NCBI RefSeq assembly: GCF_019636135.1
Contig: NZ_JAHBYD010000026.1
Span: 1 to 64,000 of the forward strand
DNA length: 64,000 nt
Source of the DNA: Phenylobacterium sp.
GTDB lineage: Bacteria > Pseudomonadota > Alphaproteobacteria > Caulobacterales > Caulobacteraceae
Direction of reading: 5' to 3'
Positions 44,325 to 52,623 of the stretch are shown here, piece after piece. The notes beneath the pieces are model-generated. The model was not told where the DNA came from, did not search any database, and saw only the letters and a list, made by a program, of their open reading frames with translations. Each line of letters starts with the position of its first letter. Positions within the stretch are counted from its first letter, which is position 1. The translations under genes and the position numbers were made by a program.

Positions 44325-45158
44325 CTAGCGGACCGCCTCCAGGGACGGGACGGTCTGCCGGAGGCGACCGCCGATGCGGATGGGCTCCAGGCGGCGCGCC
44401 AGGCCCGTGGCCGGGTCGGTCTCCACGAAGACGCCGCAGACGGTGGCCGGGCCCTCGGCGGGCTTGTAGCGGCCGCCCGAGATGCGGGTGGTGAAGCGCC
44501 GCAGCGGCTCTTCCTTCTGGTTGCCGATGACGCTGTCGTAGTCGGCGCAGGCGCCGGCGTCGGTCTGGTAGGCGGTGCCGCCGGGCAGGATCTGGGCGTC
44601 GGCCGTGGGCACGTGGCTGTGGGTGCCGACCACCAGGCTGGCGCGGCCGTCGCAGAAATGGCCCATGGCCATCTTCTCGGACGTGGCCTCGGCATGCATG
44701 TCGACCACCACGGCGTCGGCGACCGCACCGAGCGGGCAGGCCTCCAGTTCGCGGTCGACGGCGGCGAAGGGGTCGTCCAGGGCGTCCATGAAGACGCGGC
44801 CGAGCAGGTTCACCACCAGGATCTGCCGGCCGCCCTGCGTCTCGAACAGTTGCGCGCCACGGCCGGGCGCGGCGGCGAAGGCGGGATAGTTCAGCGGGCG
44901 GATCAGGCGGGGCTCGCGGACGATGTAGGTCAGCGCCTCCTTCTGGTCCCACGAGTGGTTGCCCAGCGTCAGGCAGTCGGCGCCGGCGTCGAACAGCTCC
45001 CGCGCGGTCGCCTCGGTGATGCCGAAGCCGGCGGCGGCGTTCTCGGCGTTGACGATGACGAACTCCAGGTCGAGCGCCCGGCGCAGGCCCGGCAGGTGCT
45101 CGGCCAGCCCCTCGCGTCCAGAGCGGCCGACGATGTCTCCGAAGAAAGCGAAACGCAT
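44325..45158 (-). CDS. YmdB-like metallophosphoesterase (TIGR00282)
   Basis: The 277-aa protein starts MRFAFFGDIVGRSG and has the dimetal phosphoesterase motifs VNAENAA, TLGNHSWDQKE, DMHAEATSEK and GTHSHVPTAD in the usual order. Related YmdB enzymes hydrolyse cyclic nucleotides and affect biofilm choice in Bacillus. In alphaproteobacteria the gene usually follows the folate cyclo-ligase gene, as here (9 bp). Confidence 0.93.
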   Translation of the reverse strand: MRFAFFGDIVGRSGREGLAEHLPGLRRALDLEFVIVNAENAAAGFGITEATARELFDAGADCLTLGNHSWDQKEALTYIVREPRLIRPLNYPAFAAAPGRGAQLFETQGGRQILVVNLLGRVFMDALDDPFAAVDRELEACPLGAVADAVVVDMHAEATSEKMAMGHFCDGRASLVVGTHSHVPTADAQILPGGTAYQTDAGACADYDSVIGNQKEEPLRRFTTRISGGRYKPAEGPATVCGVFVETDPATGLARRLEPIRIGGRLRQTVPSLEAVR

Positions 45159-45167
45159 GACGCTTCT

Positions 45168-45710
45168 CTAGCTCACCTGGATGTAGCCGGTCTCGGTGAG
45201 AATGGCGTCCAGCCGCTCGTCGTGCGGCTCCATGGGCGCCTCGGGCAGTTCCTGGCCCGCATAGGCCACGCCGATGATCACGACCGGCTTCTGCGCGCGC
45301 AGGCCCGCGATGGTGCGGTCGTAGCAGCCCGCGCCCTGCCCCAGCCGCCCGCCTCGCCGGTCGAAGGCCAGCACGGGCGTGAAGACGATGTCCGGCGCGA
45401 CCTCGGGCGCGGCCGTGGTCGGGGCGAGGATGCCGAAGGCGTCGGCGACGAGCGGATCGCCGGGCGCGTAGCGGCGGAAGACGAGGGCGGCGTTGCGGGC
45501 CAGCGCCACGGGCAGGGCGATGTCGCCGGGAAGCCGGATCTCGCGCGGATCGATCTCGGAGCCGATGGGGTGATAGAGGCCATATGCCCGGCCCGCGGGA
45601 AGCGCCTGCGGCAGATGTTCGGCCAGATGCAGCGACGCGTCGGGCGCCTCCGCCGCGAGGCGGCGCCGCGTCACCCGCATGCGGGCTCTAAGTTCGTCTT
45701 TCGAGATCAC
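45168..45710 (-). CDS. 5-formyltetrahydrofolate cyclo-ligase
   Basis: The 180-aa product has the family motifs YHPIGSEID, DIVFTPVLAFDRRGGRLGQGAGCYDR (G-rich loop, in part) and a short C-terminal strand VIIGVAY. It converts 5-formyl-THF to methenyl-THF with ATP. The GTG at 45710 is chosen because GGAGGAGGG lies behind it. An ATG at 45746 in the same frame is formed by the end of the upstream repeat (GGGATGACG) and could also be used. In relatives the gene lies downstream of 6S RNA. Confidence 0.9.
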   Translation of the reverse strand: MISKDELRARMRVTRRRLAAEAPDASLHLAEHLPQALPAGRAYGLYHPIGSEIDPREIRLPGDIALPVALARNAALVFRRYAPGDPLVADAFGILAPTTAAPEVAPDIVFTPVLAFDRRGGRLGQGAGCYDRTIAGLRAQKPVVIIGVAYAGQELPEAPMEPHDERLDAILTETGYIQVS

Positions 45711-45737
45711 GTCGAGCAGTATCGCCCTCCTCCTCTC

Positions 45738-45870
45738 GAACGTCATCCCGCGGCTTGTCCGCGGGACCCATGCGCGCCGCATGGGCGCTTGAGGACGCGG
45801 CGGCGACGCTGCCGATCAGAACGCTCCCCCGTGTTCATGGGTCCCGCGGACAAGCCGCGGGATGACGTTC
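45738..45870. repeat. GAACGTCATCCC inverted repeat upstream of the cyclo-ligase gene
   Basis: GAACGTCATCCCGCGGCTTG (45738-45757) is matched by its reverse complement ending in GGGATGACGTTC at 45870, with ACCCATG / CATGGGT inner arms. Copies of the same design lie at 51238-51346 and 54602-54753. Confidence 0.9.
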
Positions 45871-45884
45871 AGAAAGGGGAGATC

Positions 45885-46030
45885 ACGCCTCCCTCATAAC
45901 CCGGGAGGAAGGGTGGCGGCGCCACGGAAACCGTGAAGGACTGTTCAATTCCCTCGACCTGGATAGACCAGGTGGGCGCCGTGTTGCCTGAGACCACGAT
46001 CCCAGGCAGGGACAGCTCCCGATGAGTGAA
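45885..46030 (-). ncRNA. ssrS: 6S RNA candidate
   Basis: The minus strand folds as a long rod: CTCAT-CGGGAG near the 5' end (46026-46016) pairs with CTCCCG...ATGAG near the 3' end (45907-45893). TGCCTG/CAGGCA, ACCTGG/CCAGGT and CACGG/CCGTG hairpins and facing GGCGCC arms lie within. TTAATT sits 6-7 bases before the predicted 5' end as a -10 box. No protein frame fits. It lies directly upstream of the cyclo-ligase gene in the same direction, the standard place of 6S RNA. I cannot confirm the family by covariance search. Confidence 0.6.
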
Positions 46031-46148
46031 TTAAGGTCGCTGGAATTTGGTTGCCTTCGACGCGAGCCGCAGCAGACCCGCCGGGACCCAAGGTAGGGCC
46101 GCAGGACGCCAGTCTCAAGCGCAACTCTCAAGCACGACGGGGGATACG

Positions 46149-47282
46149 ATGGGGTCGCAGGGCGTGCAGGCGGTGCTGGACCGCGCGGTGGCCGAGGGCG
46201 TCGCGCCGGGGCTGACGGCGGCGGTGCTCCACGCCGACGGCGGGGAGACCCTCCACGCGGCGGGCGTACGCGGGATCGCCGATCCGACGCCGATGTCCGC
46301 GGACGACGTCTTCTGGATCGCGTCCTGCACCAAGGCGATCACCTCGGCGGCGGCGCTGCAACTCGTCGAGCGCGGCGTGCTGGACCTTGACGCGCCGGTG
46401 GGCGAGCGGTTGCCGGGGCTCGCCGCGCCGCAGGTGCTGGAGGGCTTCGCCGACGACGGGACGCCGCGCCTGCGGCCGGCGCGCAGGCCGATCACGCTGC
46501 GCACGCTGCTGACCCACACCTCGGGGCTGGCCTACGACTTCTTCAGCGCCGACCTGACCCGCTACTACGCGCACACGGGCGGGAACCTGATGGCCGACGC
46601 GCCGGGCGAGCCGGTGCTGGCGTTCGACCCGGGCGACGGCTGGCAGTACGGGATCAGCACCGACGCCGCCGGCTGGCTGGTCGAGCAGGCGGCCGGCCAG
46701 GGCCTCGACGCCTATGTGGCGGAGCACATCACGGGCCCGCTCGGCATGGCGGACACCGCCTTCGTCGCCCCGCCGTCGCTGGAGGCCCGCGCGGTCGGCA
46801 TGCACGCGCGCGGCCCGGACGGGGCGATGGTCGAGGCGCCGGCGTTTCCGTCCTCGCCCGTCTACTACGGCGGCGGCGGGCTGCGCTCGACGGCGCCCGA
46901 CTACCTGAAGTTCCTGCGCGCCGTGATCGCGGAGGACGGCGCGGGCGTGCTGGGCCCGAAGGCCCGGGCCTGGCTGCACGCCGCCGACAGCGCGATGCCG
47001 GCCGGGGAGCTGAAGACCGCCGCGCCGCCGCTCAGTTGCGACTTCAGCCCGATGCCGGGATCGCCCAAGACCTGGACGCTGGGCTTCCTGCGCAACGAGG
47101 CCGACATTCCGGGCGGCCGCCGGGCCGGCAGCCTCGCCTGGGGCGGCCTCGCCAACTGCTACTACTGGGCCGACCCGCGGAGCGGCGTGGCGGGCGCGCT
47201 GTTCGCGCAGTTCCTGCCCTTCGCCGATCCGGCCATGCTGGGGGCCTTCGAGGCGTTCGAGCGGGCGGTCTACGCGGGCTGA
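46149..47282 (+). CDS. Serine hydrolase (beta-lactamase class C/S12 type)
   Basis: The 377-aa protein has SCTK (SxxK nucleophile motif, about residue 59), the Tyr motif QYGIST in place of YxN, and WGGLANCYYW near the C-terminus as the third box. The architecture matches EstB-type esterases and D-amino acid/peptide hydrolases rather than true beta-lactamases. No signal peptide is seen, so it is probably cytoplasmic. The ATG at 46149 follows CGACGGGGGA. Confidence 0.87.
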   Translation: MGSQGVQAVLDRAVAEGVAPGLTAAVLHADGGETLHAAGVRGIADPTPMSADDVFWIASCTKAITSAAALQLVERGVLDLDAPVGERLPGLAAPQVLEGFADDGTPRLRPARRPITLRTLLTHTSGLAYDFFSADLTRYYAHTGGNLMADAPGEPVLAFDPGDGWQYGISTDAAGWLVEQAAGQGLDAYVAEHITGPLGMADTAFVAPPSLEARAVGMHARGPDGAMVEAPAFPSSPVYYGGGGLRSTAPDYLKFLRAVIAEDGAGVLGPKARAWLHAADSAMPAGELKTAAPPLSCDFSPMPGSPKTWTLGFLRNEADIPGGRRAGSLAWGGLANCYYWADPRSGVAGALFAQFLPFADPAMLGAFEAFERAVYAG

Positions 47283-47331
47283 GGGTTTCGCCCGCGACGC
47301 TCAGGCCCTAAGTGTCCGGTCCGCCTTCAGG

Positions 47332-48381
47332 TTGGACTCCCGCGTGACCCTCACGGCCGACACCGAAGTCTCCCTCGCCCGCCAGGCCAACGACCTGGCG
47401 CGCGACCTGACGCGCGCGAGCCCGCGGATCTACTGGACCGACCTCGCGGCGACTGCGGCGGTCACGTGGCTGAGCTTCTTCGTGGCGGTGACGGCGGCGT
47501 CCACGGCCTGGACGCTCGTCGCGGGCGCGGTCTGCGTCCTGGCCCTCTACCGCGGCATCAGCTTTATCCACGAACTCACGCACCTGCGGCGCGACGACGT
47601 GCCCGGCTTCCACTTCGCCTGGAACGCCCTGATCGGCGTGCCGTGGCTGACGCCGTCGCTGCTGTACGAAGGCGTCCACGTCCTGCACCATGCCAAGGAC
47701 CGCTACGGCACCGCGCGCGACCCCGAGTACCACCCGCTGGCGCGCCGCCCGCTGTACGAGCTCGCGGTGTTCCTGGGCATCGCCTTCCTGGCGCCCGTCG
47801 GAACGTTGCTGCGCTTCGGCGTGCTGGCGCCGCTGGGGTTCGCGATCCCCGCCGTGCGCCGCTTCGCCATCGCCAAGGCCTCCGGGATGGTGATCAACCC
47901 GCACTTCAGCCGCGAGGACTTCGACCGTGCGGTGAGCCCCGCCTGGCTGGCGCAGGAGATCGGCGCGTGGCTGTGGTGCTGGGCCGTGGTCGGCCTGACC
48001 GTCGCAGGCGTCCTGCCGGTCCGCGTGCTGGCGACCGCCGTCGCGATCTTCGCCCTGATGACGTTCCTGAACCAGGTCCGCACCGCCGTCGCGCACCGCT
48101 GGGACAACGACGGCGAGGTGATGGCGCCCCTGGACCAGTTCCTGGATTCGGTGAACGTGCCGCCGCCGGCGCTGCTGCCGTTCCTCTGGGCGCCCGTGGG
48201 CCTGCGCTACCACGCGCTCCACCACCTGATGCCGCGCCTGCCCTACCACAACCTGGGCCACGCCCACCGGCGGCTGGTCGAGGCCCTGCCGCCCGACCAC
48301 GACTACCGCCGCGCCGAGGAGCCGGAGCTGATCCCGGCGCTGGGGCGGCTGATCGGTCGGATGCGGCGTTCCCTCCCTTAA
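47332..48381 (+). CDS. Membrane fatty acid desaturase/hydroxylase family protein
   Basis: The 349-aa membrane protein has the three histidine boxes of this diiron family: HELTHLRR, HVLHHAK and HALHHLMPRLPYHNLGHAH, with hydrophobic helices between them. It should desaturate or hydroxylate an acyl chain or lipid at the inner membrane. Start is TTG at 47332; a GTG at 47344 is an alternative. It follows the serine hydrolase gene by about 50 bp. The pair interrupts the usual zapA-6S-cyclo-ligase order. Confidence 0.9.
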   Translation: MDSRVTLTADTEVSLARQANDLARDLTRASPRIYWTDLAATAAVTWLSFFVAVTAASTAWTLVAGAVCVLALYRGISFIHELTHLRRDDVPGFHFAWNALIGVPWLTPSLLYEGVHVLHHAKDRYGTARDPEYHPLARRPLYELAVFLGIAFLAPVGTLLRFGVLAPLGFAIPAVRRFAIAKASGMVINPHFSREDFDRAVSPAWLAQEIGAWLWCWAVVGLTVAGVLPVRVLATAVAIFALMTFLNQVRTAVAHRWDNDGEVMAPLDQFLDSVNVPPPALLPFLWAPVGLRYHALHHLMPRLPYHNLGHAHRRLVEALPPDHDYRRAEEPELIPALGRLIGRMRRSLP

Positions 48382-48510
48382 TGGGGAGGGACAGCTCGCC
48401 GCAGGCGAGCAGGGTGGGGAAGCCTGGATCATCCCCGCCGTGTGAGTTCCGGCCTGCACTGCCCCACCCTGGCCGCTCCGCGGCCTGTCCCTCCCCATCA
48501 AGGGAGGGAA
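48367..48510. repeat. Inverted repeat at convergent gene ends
   Basis: TTCCCTCCC...GGGAGGGACAG opens and CTGTCCCTCCCC...GGGAGGGAA closes the element, with inner arms CAGGGTGGGG / CCCCACCCTG. The 5' end overlaps the last codons of the desaturase gene and the 3' end nearly touches the zapA stop, so it may end both transcripts. Confidence 0.85.
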
Positions 48511-48512
48511 GG

Positions 48513-48845
48513 CTAGGCGTCGGCCGCCGCCAGCCGTTCGATCTTGGCCGCGGCGTTCTCCAGCGCGGCGACGGCCTTGCCTTCCACGCGGGCGCGGTCG
48601 GCCTGCAACCGCGTGACCTCGACCTGGAGCGAGGCGAGGCGCGACCTCGCGTCGTGGAGCTCGTCGGCCAGCAGCAGGGCGCCCATCAGGAACAGGCGGG
48701 TGTCGCCGAGCTGGCCCATGTCCTGGCTCACCTGGCGGACCTGGTGGTCGAACAGGCGGGCGAGTTCCTGCAGGTGGGCCTCCTGGCCGTCCTCGCAGCC
48801 CACCGCATAGGGGCGGCCGTTCACTTCGACGTTGAGCTGAGCCAT
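48513..48845 (-). CDS. zapA: Cell division protein ZapA
   Basis: The 110-aa protein has the ZapA N-terminal domain (VEVNGRPYAVGCEDGQEAHL, in part, with LARLFDHQVRQV) and a C-terminal coiled coil (about residues 60-105). ZapA bundles FtsZ filaments. It lies 4 bp after a DUF4164-type coiled-coil gene, a standard alphaproteobacterial pair. Confidence 0.93.
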   Translation of the reverse strand: MAQLNVEVNGRPYAVGCEDGQEAHLQELARLFDHQVRQVSQDMGQLGDTRLFLMGALLLADELHDARSRLASLQVEVTRLQADRARVEGKAVAALENAAAKIERLAAADA

Positions 48846-48849
48846 GGGA

Positions 48850-49122
48850 TCAAGCCTCCGGAGCCTGGCCGTTGAGAGCGGCGCGGATTTCCTGGATGGC
48901 GCGGCCGAGGGCGGCGGACGCCTGGGCGCCGGCCTCCTCCAGCTCGCGCTCGCGGGCGCGGGACGCATCGAGTTCTGCGGCGAGGTTGGAGCGGTCGGCG
49001 TCGAACAGGCCGCCCGCGTCGGCGCTGGCCGCCTTCAGCCGCTGGCCCATGCGCTGCTCCAGCACGTGGAGCGCGTTTTCCAGACGCTTGGCCGCCAGGT
49101 CGAGGGCGCTCTCGCCGGTCAT
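48850..49122 (-). CDS. DUF4164-type coiled-coil protein
   Basis: The 90-aa product is nearly all helix (LDLAAKRLENALHVLEQRMG..., then ELDASRARERELEEAG) and matches the small coiled-coil proteins encoded next to zapA in this class. The ATG at 49122 is preferred because GGAGGATCGC precedes it directly; an ATG 18 bases upstream lacks this. A role at the division ring is plausible from context but unproven. Confidence 0.8.
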   Translation of the reverse strand: MTGESALDLAAKRLENALHVLEQRMGQRLKAASADAGGLFDADRSNLAAELDASRARERELEEAGAQASAALGRAIQEIRAALNGQAPEA

Positions 49123-49174
49123 GCGATCCTCCGAAGCCATCCGGTCATCTATACCCGCTGCAAGTGAGTCTCGC

Positions 49175-49193
49175 GAAATCGCAGGGCGATTTC
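49175..49193. promoter_or_regulatory. 8-bp dyad between zapA operon and tkt
   Basis: GAAATCGC (49175-49182) and GCGATTTC (49186-49193) form a perfect inverted repeat with a 3-base centre in the divergent gap. The spacing suits a dimeric regulator. TTGACC follows on the plus strand and TATAGA lies on the minus strand at 49148-49153, as possible promoter parts. Confidence 0.45.
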
Positions 49194-49259
49194 TTGACCC
49201 CCGCGTCCGCGCGTGCGAGGCGGCGCCCACTTCCGTCGCAAACAGATTCCGCAGGACCG

Positions 49260-51227
49260 ATGCCCGCGCCCACACAGCTCATGGCCAACGCCATCCGCAT
49301 GCTCTCGCTGGACGCGGTCGAAACCGCGGGGTGCGGACACCCCGGCATGCCGATGGGCATGGCCGACGTGGCCACGGTGCTCTGGACGAAGGTCCTGAAG
49401 TACGACGCCGGCGACACCGGCTGGCCCGACCGCGACCGCTTCGTGCTGTCGGCCGGCCACGGCTCGATGCTGCTCTACTCGCTGCTGCACCTCTCCGGCG
49501 TGAAGGGCGTGCCGATGCAGAGTCTGCGCGACTTCCGCAAGCTGGGCTCGAACACGCCGGGCCACCCCGAATACGGCCACACGCCGGGCGTCGAGACCAC
49601 CACCGGGCCGCTGGGCCAGGGGCTGGCCACCGCCGTCGGCATGGCGATGGGCGAGCGCAGGATGGCCGCCCGGTTCGGCGAGGACCTGGTCGACCACCGC
49701 ACCTGGGTCGTGGCCGGCGACGGCTGCCTGATGGAGGGCGTGAGCCACGAGGCGATCAGCCTGGCCGGCCGCCTGAAGCTCTCCCGGCTGACGGTGCTGT
49801 GGGACGACAACGACATCACCATCGACGGCCACGTCGGCATCGCGGACTCCACCGACCAGATCGCGCGCTTCAAGGCCGCCGGCTGGGCGACCCGGCGCAT
49901 CGACGGCCACGACGAGAAGGCGATCCGCAAGGCGCTCGCCTGGGCGCTGAAGCAGGACCGACCCAGCCTGATCGCCTGCAAGACCGTGATCGGCAAGGGC
50001 GCCCCCAACATGGGCGGCACCCACAAGGTCCACGGCGCGGCGCTCGGCAAGGACGAGGTCGCCGCCACCCGCGTGGCGCTGGACTGGCCCTACGAGCCCT
50101 TCGTCGTGCCGGACGAGGCGCTGAAGCCCTGGCGCAAGGCCGGCAAGCGCGGGGCCAAGGACCGCAAGGCCTGGGAAGCCCGCCTCGCCGCCTCGCCGCA
50201 CAAGGCCGAGTTCGAGCGCGCCATCGCCGGCGACCTGCCGAAGCACGCCTTCGACGCGCTGGACGCCTTCATGGAAAAGGCGGCGGCCGAGAAGCCCGCC
50301 GCCGCCACCCGCGTCCACTCGGGCGCCGTGCTGGAGCAGATCTTCGGCGCGATCCCGGACCTCCTGGGCGGCTCGGCCGACCTGACGGGCTCGAACAACA
50401 CCTACGTCAAGAACACCCCGATCTTCGACGGCCCCGACTACGCCGGGCGCTACGTGAACTACGGCGTGCGCGAGTTCGGCATGACCGCGGCGATGAACGG
50501 CCTGGCGTTGCACGGCGGGGTGATCCCCTACGGCGGCACCTTCCTGGTGTTCTCGGACTACGCCCGCCCGGCGATCCGGCTGTCGGCGCTGATGGGCGTG
50601 CGCTCGATCTTCGTGGGCACCCACGACTCGATCGGCCTCGGCGAAGACGGCCCGACCCACCAGCCAGTGGAGCACGTCGCCTCGCTGCGCGCGATGCCCA
50701 ACCTCCATGTCTTCCGCCCCGCCGACGCGGTGGAGACCGCCGAGTGCTGGAAGCTGGCGCTGGCGGCCAGGACCACGCCCTCGGTGCTGGCGCTCAGCCG
50801 CCAGAAGACCGCCGGCGTGCGCGGCGACGCGGGCGAGAACCGCTCGGCGCGCGGCGCCTACCAGCTCGCGGCCGCCTCGAAGCCGGCGCAGGTGACGATC
50901 TTCGCCTCGGGCACCGAAGTGCCGATCGCGCTCGCCGCCCGAGACCTGCTGGAAGCCGACGGCGTCGGGACCCGCGTGGTCTCCGTGCCCTGCTTCGAGC
51001 TCTTCGAGGCCCAGCCGGCCGACTACCAGGCCGCGCTGATCGGCGAGACAGAGGTGCGCGTCGCCGTCGAGGCCGGCGTGCGCCAGGGCTGGGACCGCTT
51101 CATCGGCTCGGACGGCGCCTTCATCGGCATGACCGGCTTCGGCGGCAGCGCCCCCGACAAGGCGCTCTACGAACACTTCGGCATCACCGCCGAGGCGGTC
51201 GCCGCCGCGGCCAGGGCGAAGCTCTGA
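49260..51227 (+). CDS. tkt: Transketolase
   Basis: The 655-aa enzyme has the thiamine diphosphate motif GDGCLMEGVSHEA...N, HPEYGHTPGVETTTGPLGQG (in part), and the C-terminal half GLGEDGPTHQPVEH and FRPADAVE. It moves two-carbon units in the pentose phosphate pathway. The ATG at 49260 opens the family's usual start (TQLMANAIRMLSLDAVE). In related genomes tkt also lies next to the zapA pair; gap follows next. Confidence 0.96.
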   Translation: MPAPTQLMANAIRMLSLDAVETAGCGHPGMPMGMADVATVLWTKVLKYDAGDTGWPDRDRFVLSAGHGSMLLYSLLHLSGVKGVPMQSLRDFRKLGSNTPGHPEYGHTPGVETTTGPLGQGLATAVGMAMGERRMAARFGEDLVDHRTWVVAGDGCLMEGVSHEAISLAGRLKLSRLTVLWDDNDITIDGHVGIADSTDQIARFKAAGWATRRIDGHDEKAIRKALAWALKQDRPSLIACKTVIGKGAPNMGGTHKVHGAALGKDEVAATRVALDWPYEPFVVPDEALKPWRKAGKRGAKDRKAWEARLAASPHKAEFERAIAGDLPKHAFDALDAFMEKAAAEKPAAATRVHSGAVLEQIFGAIPDLLGGSADLTGSNNTYVKNTPIFDGPDYAGRYVNYGVREFGMTAAMNGLALHGGVIPYGGTFLVFSDYARPAIRLSALMGVRSIFVGTHDSIGLGEDGPTHQPVEHVASLRAMPNLHVFRPADAVETAECWKLALAARTTPSVLALSRQKTAGVRGDAGENRSARGAYQLAAASKPAQVTIFASGTEVPIALAARDLLEADGVGTRVVSVPCFELFEAQPADYQAALIGETEVRVAVEAGVRQGWDRFIGSDGAFIGMTGFGGSAPDKALYEHFGITAEAVAAAARAKL

Positions 51228-51237
51228 CTCTTGTTTT

Positions 51238-51346
51238 GAACGTCATCCCCGGGCCTGTCCCGGGGATCCATACGCGTCTGAGTCCCGAGATCGTCCTGCT
51301 GCCGCGGTGTTCATGGCTGGCCGGGACAAGCCCGGCCATGACGTTC
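51238..51346. repeat. GAACGTCATCCC inverted repeat between tkt and purT
   Basis: GAACGTCATCCCCGGGCCTG at 51238-51257 faces GGCCATGACGTTC at the 3' end, with CCCGGG / TGTCCCGGGG and GGCCGGGACAAGCCCGGCC as local hairpins. It is the same family as 45738-45870 and 54602-54753. It ends 17 bp before the purT start. Confidence 0.88.
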
Positions 51347-51363
51347 AGGTATGAGGATTGGTG

Positions 51364-52560
51364 ATGCGCCTCGGAACGCCCCTTTCACCCACCGCCGTGA
51401 AGGTCATGCTCCTGGGCTCGGGCGAGCTCGGCAAGGAGGTGGCGATCGAGCTGCAGCGGCTGGGGTGCGAGGTGATCGCCGTCGACCGCTACGCGAACGC
51501 GCCGGCCCAGCAGGTGGCGCACCGCGCCCACGTCATCGCCATGACCGATGCTGCGGCGCTGCGGGCCCTGGTCGAGGCCGAGCGCCCGCACCTGATCGTC
51601 CCCGAGATCGAGGCCATCGCCACCGACGAGCTGGCGCGGATCGAAGCCGACGGGCTCGCCGTCTGCATCCCGACCGCGCGGGCCGCGCAGCTCACCATGA
51701 ACCGCGAGGGCATCCGCCGGCTGGCGGCCGAGGAGCTCAGCCTGCCGACCAGCGCCTACGCCTTCGCCTCGTCGGAGGCCGAGCTGGCGAAGGCGGCGGC
51801 CGACGTCACGGGCTTCCCCTGCTTCGTGAAGCCGGTGATGAGCTCGTCGGGCAAGGGCCAGTCCTACGTCGAGAGCGCCGACGGCATCGCGGCGGCCTGG
51901 ACGTACGCCCTGGAGGGCGGCCGGGTCGCCGAGACGCGCGTCATCGTCGAGGGCCGCGTGGACTTCGACTTCGAGATCACCCAGCTCACCGTGCGCAGCG
52001 GGCCGGACGGCGCTGTCGAGACCAGCTTCTGCGCCCCCATCGGCCACCGGCAGGTGAAGGGCGACTACGTCGAGAGCTGGCAGCCGCAGGCGATGAGCGA
52101 CGCGGCGCTGGCCAGGGCCCGCGAGATCTCCAGGGGGGTGACCGACGCGCTGGGCGGCCGCGGCATCTTCGGCGTGGAGCTGTTCGTGAAGGGCGACGAC
52201 GTCTGGTTCTCCGAGGTCAGCCCGCGGCCGCACGACACCGGCCTCGTCACGCTGGTCACCCAGTACCAGAGCGAGTTCGCGCTGCACGCCCGCGCCATCC
52301 TGGGCCTGCCCACCGACGTCGCCCAGCGCGAGCCGGGCGCCAGCGCGGTGATCTACGGCGGCCTGGACGCCAGGGGCGTCGCCTTCGACGGCGTGGCCGA
52401 GGCGCTCGGCGTCCCCGGCGCGGACCTGCGCCTCTTCGGCAAGCCCGAGAGCTACGAGCGCCGCCGCATGGGCGTCGCCCTGGCCCGCGCCGCCGACACC
52501 GACACCGCGCGCAAACTGGCCGCGGAGGCGGCGGGCAAGGTCAAGCCCGTCGCGGGCTGA
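51364..52560 (+). CDS. purT: Formate-dependent phosphoribosylglycinamide formyltransferase PurT
   Basis: The 398-aa ATP-grasp enzyme begins MRLGTPLSPTAVKVMLLGSG and has the ATP-grasp core (FVKPVMSSSGKGQS, GIFGVELFVKGDDVWFSEVSPRPHDTG in parts). It makes formyl-GAR from formate, GAR and ATP in purine synthesis, an alternative to the folate-dependent PurN. GAGGA lies 8 bases ahead of the ATG. Confidence 0.96.
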   Translation: MRLGTPLSPTAVKVMLLGSGELGKEVAIELQRLGCEVIAVDRYANAPAQQVAHRAHVIAMTDAAALRALVEAERPHLIVPEIEAIATDELARIEADGLAVCIPTARAAQLTMNREGIRRLAAEELSLPTSAYAFASSEAELAKAAADVTGFPCFVKPVMSSSGKGQSYVESADGIAAAWTYALEGGRVAETRVIVEGRVDFDFEITQLTVRSGPDGAVETSFCAPIGHRQVKGDYVESWQPQAMSDAALARAREISRGVTDALGGRGIFGVELFVKGDDVWFSEVSPRPHDTGLVTLVTQYQSEFALHARAILGLPTDVAQREPGASAVIYGGLDARGVAFDGVAEALGVPGADLRLFGKPESYERRRMGVALARAADTDTARKLAAEAAGKVKPVAG

Positions 52561-52623
52561 GCCCTCGCCGTTCCCGCCGCCTGCGGCGAAACCGGGATTA
52601 CAGCCGGGGTGAGGTTGGGGGGC

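Noticed and set aside
46149..47282. True class C beta-lactamase
   Set aside because: There is no signal peptide and the YxN motif is replaced; EstB-like esterase or peptidase is more likely.
45738..51346. CRISPR array made of GTCATCCC repeats
   Set aside because: Copies are kilobases apart in separate gene gaps, palindromic and without regular spacers; no cas genes.
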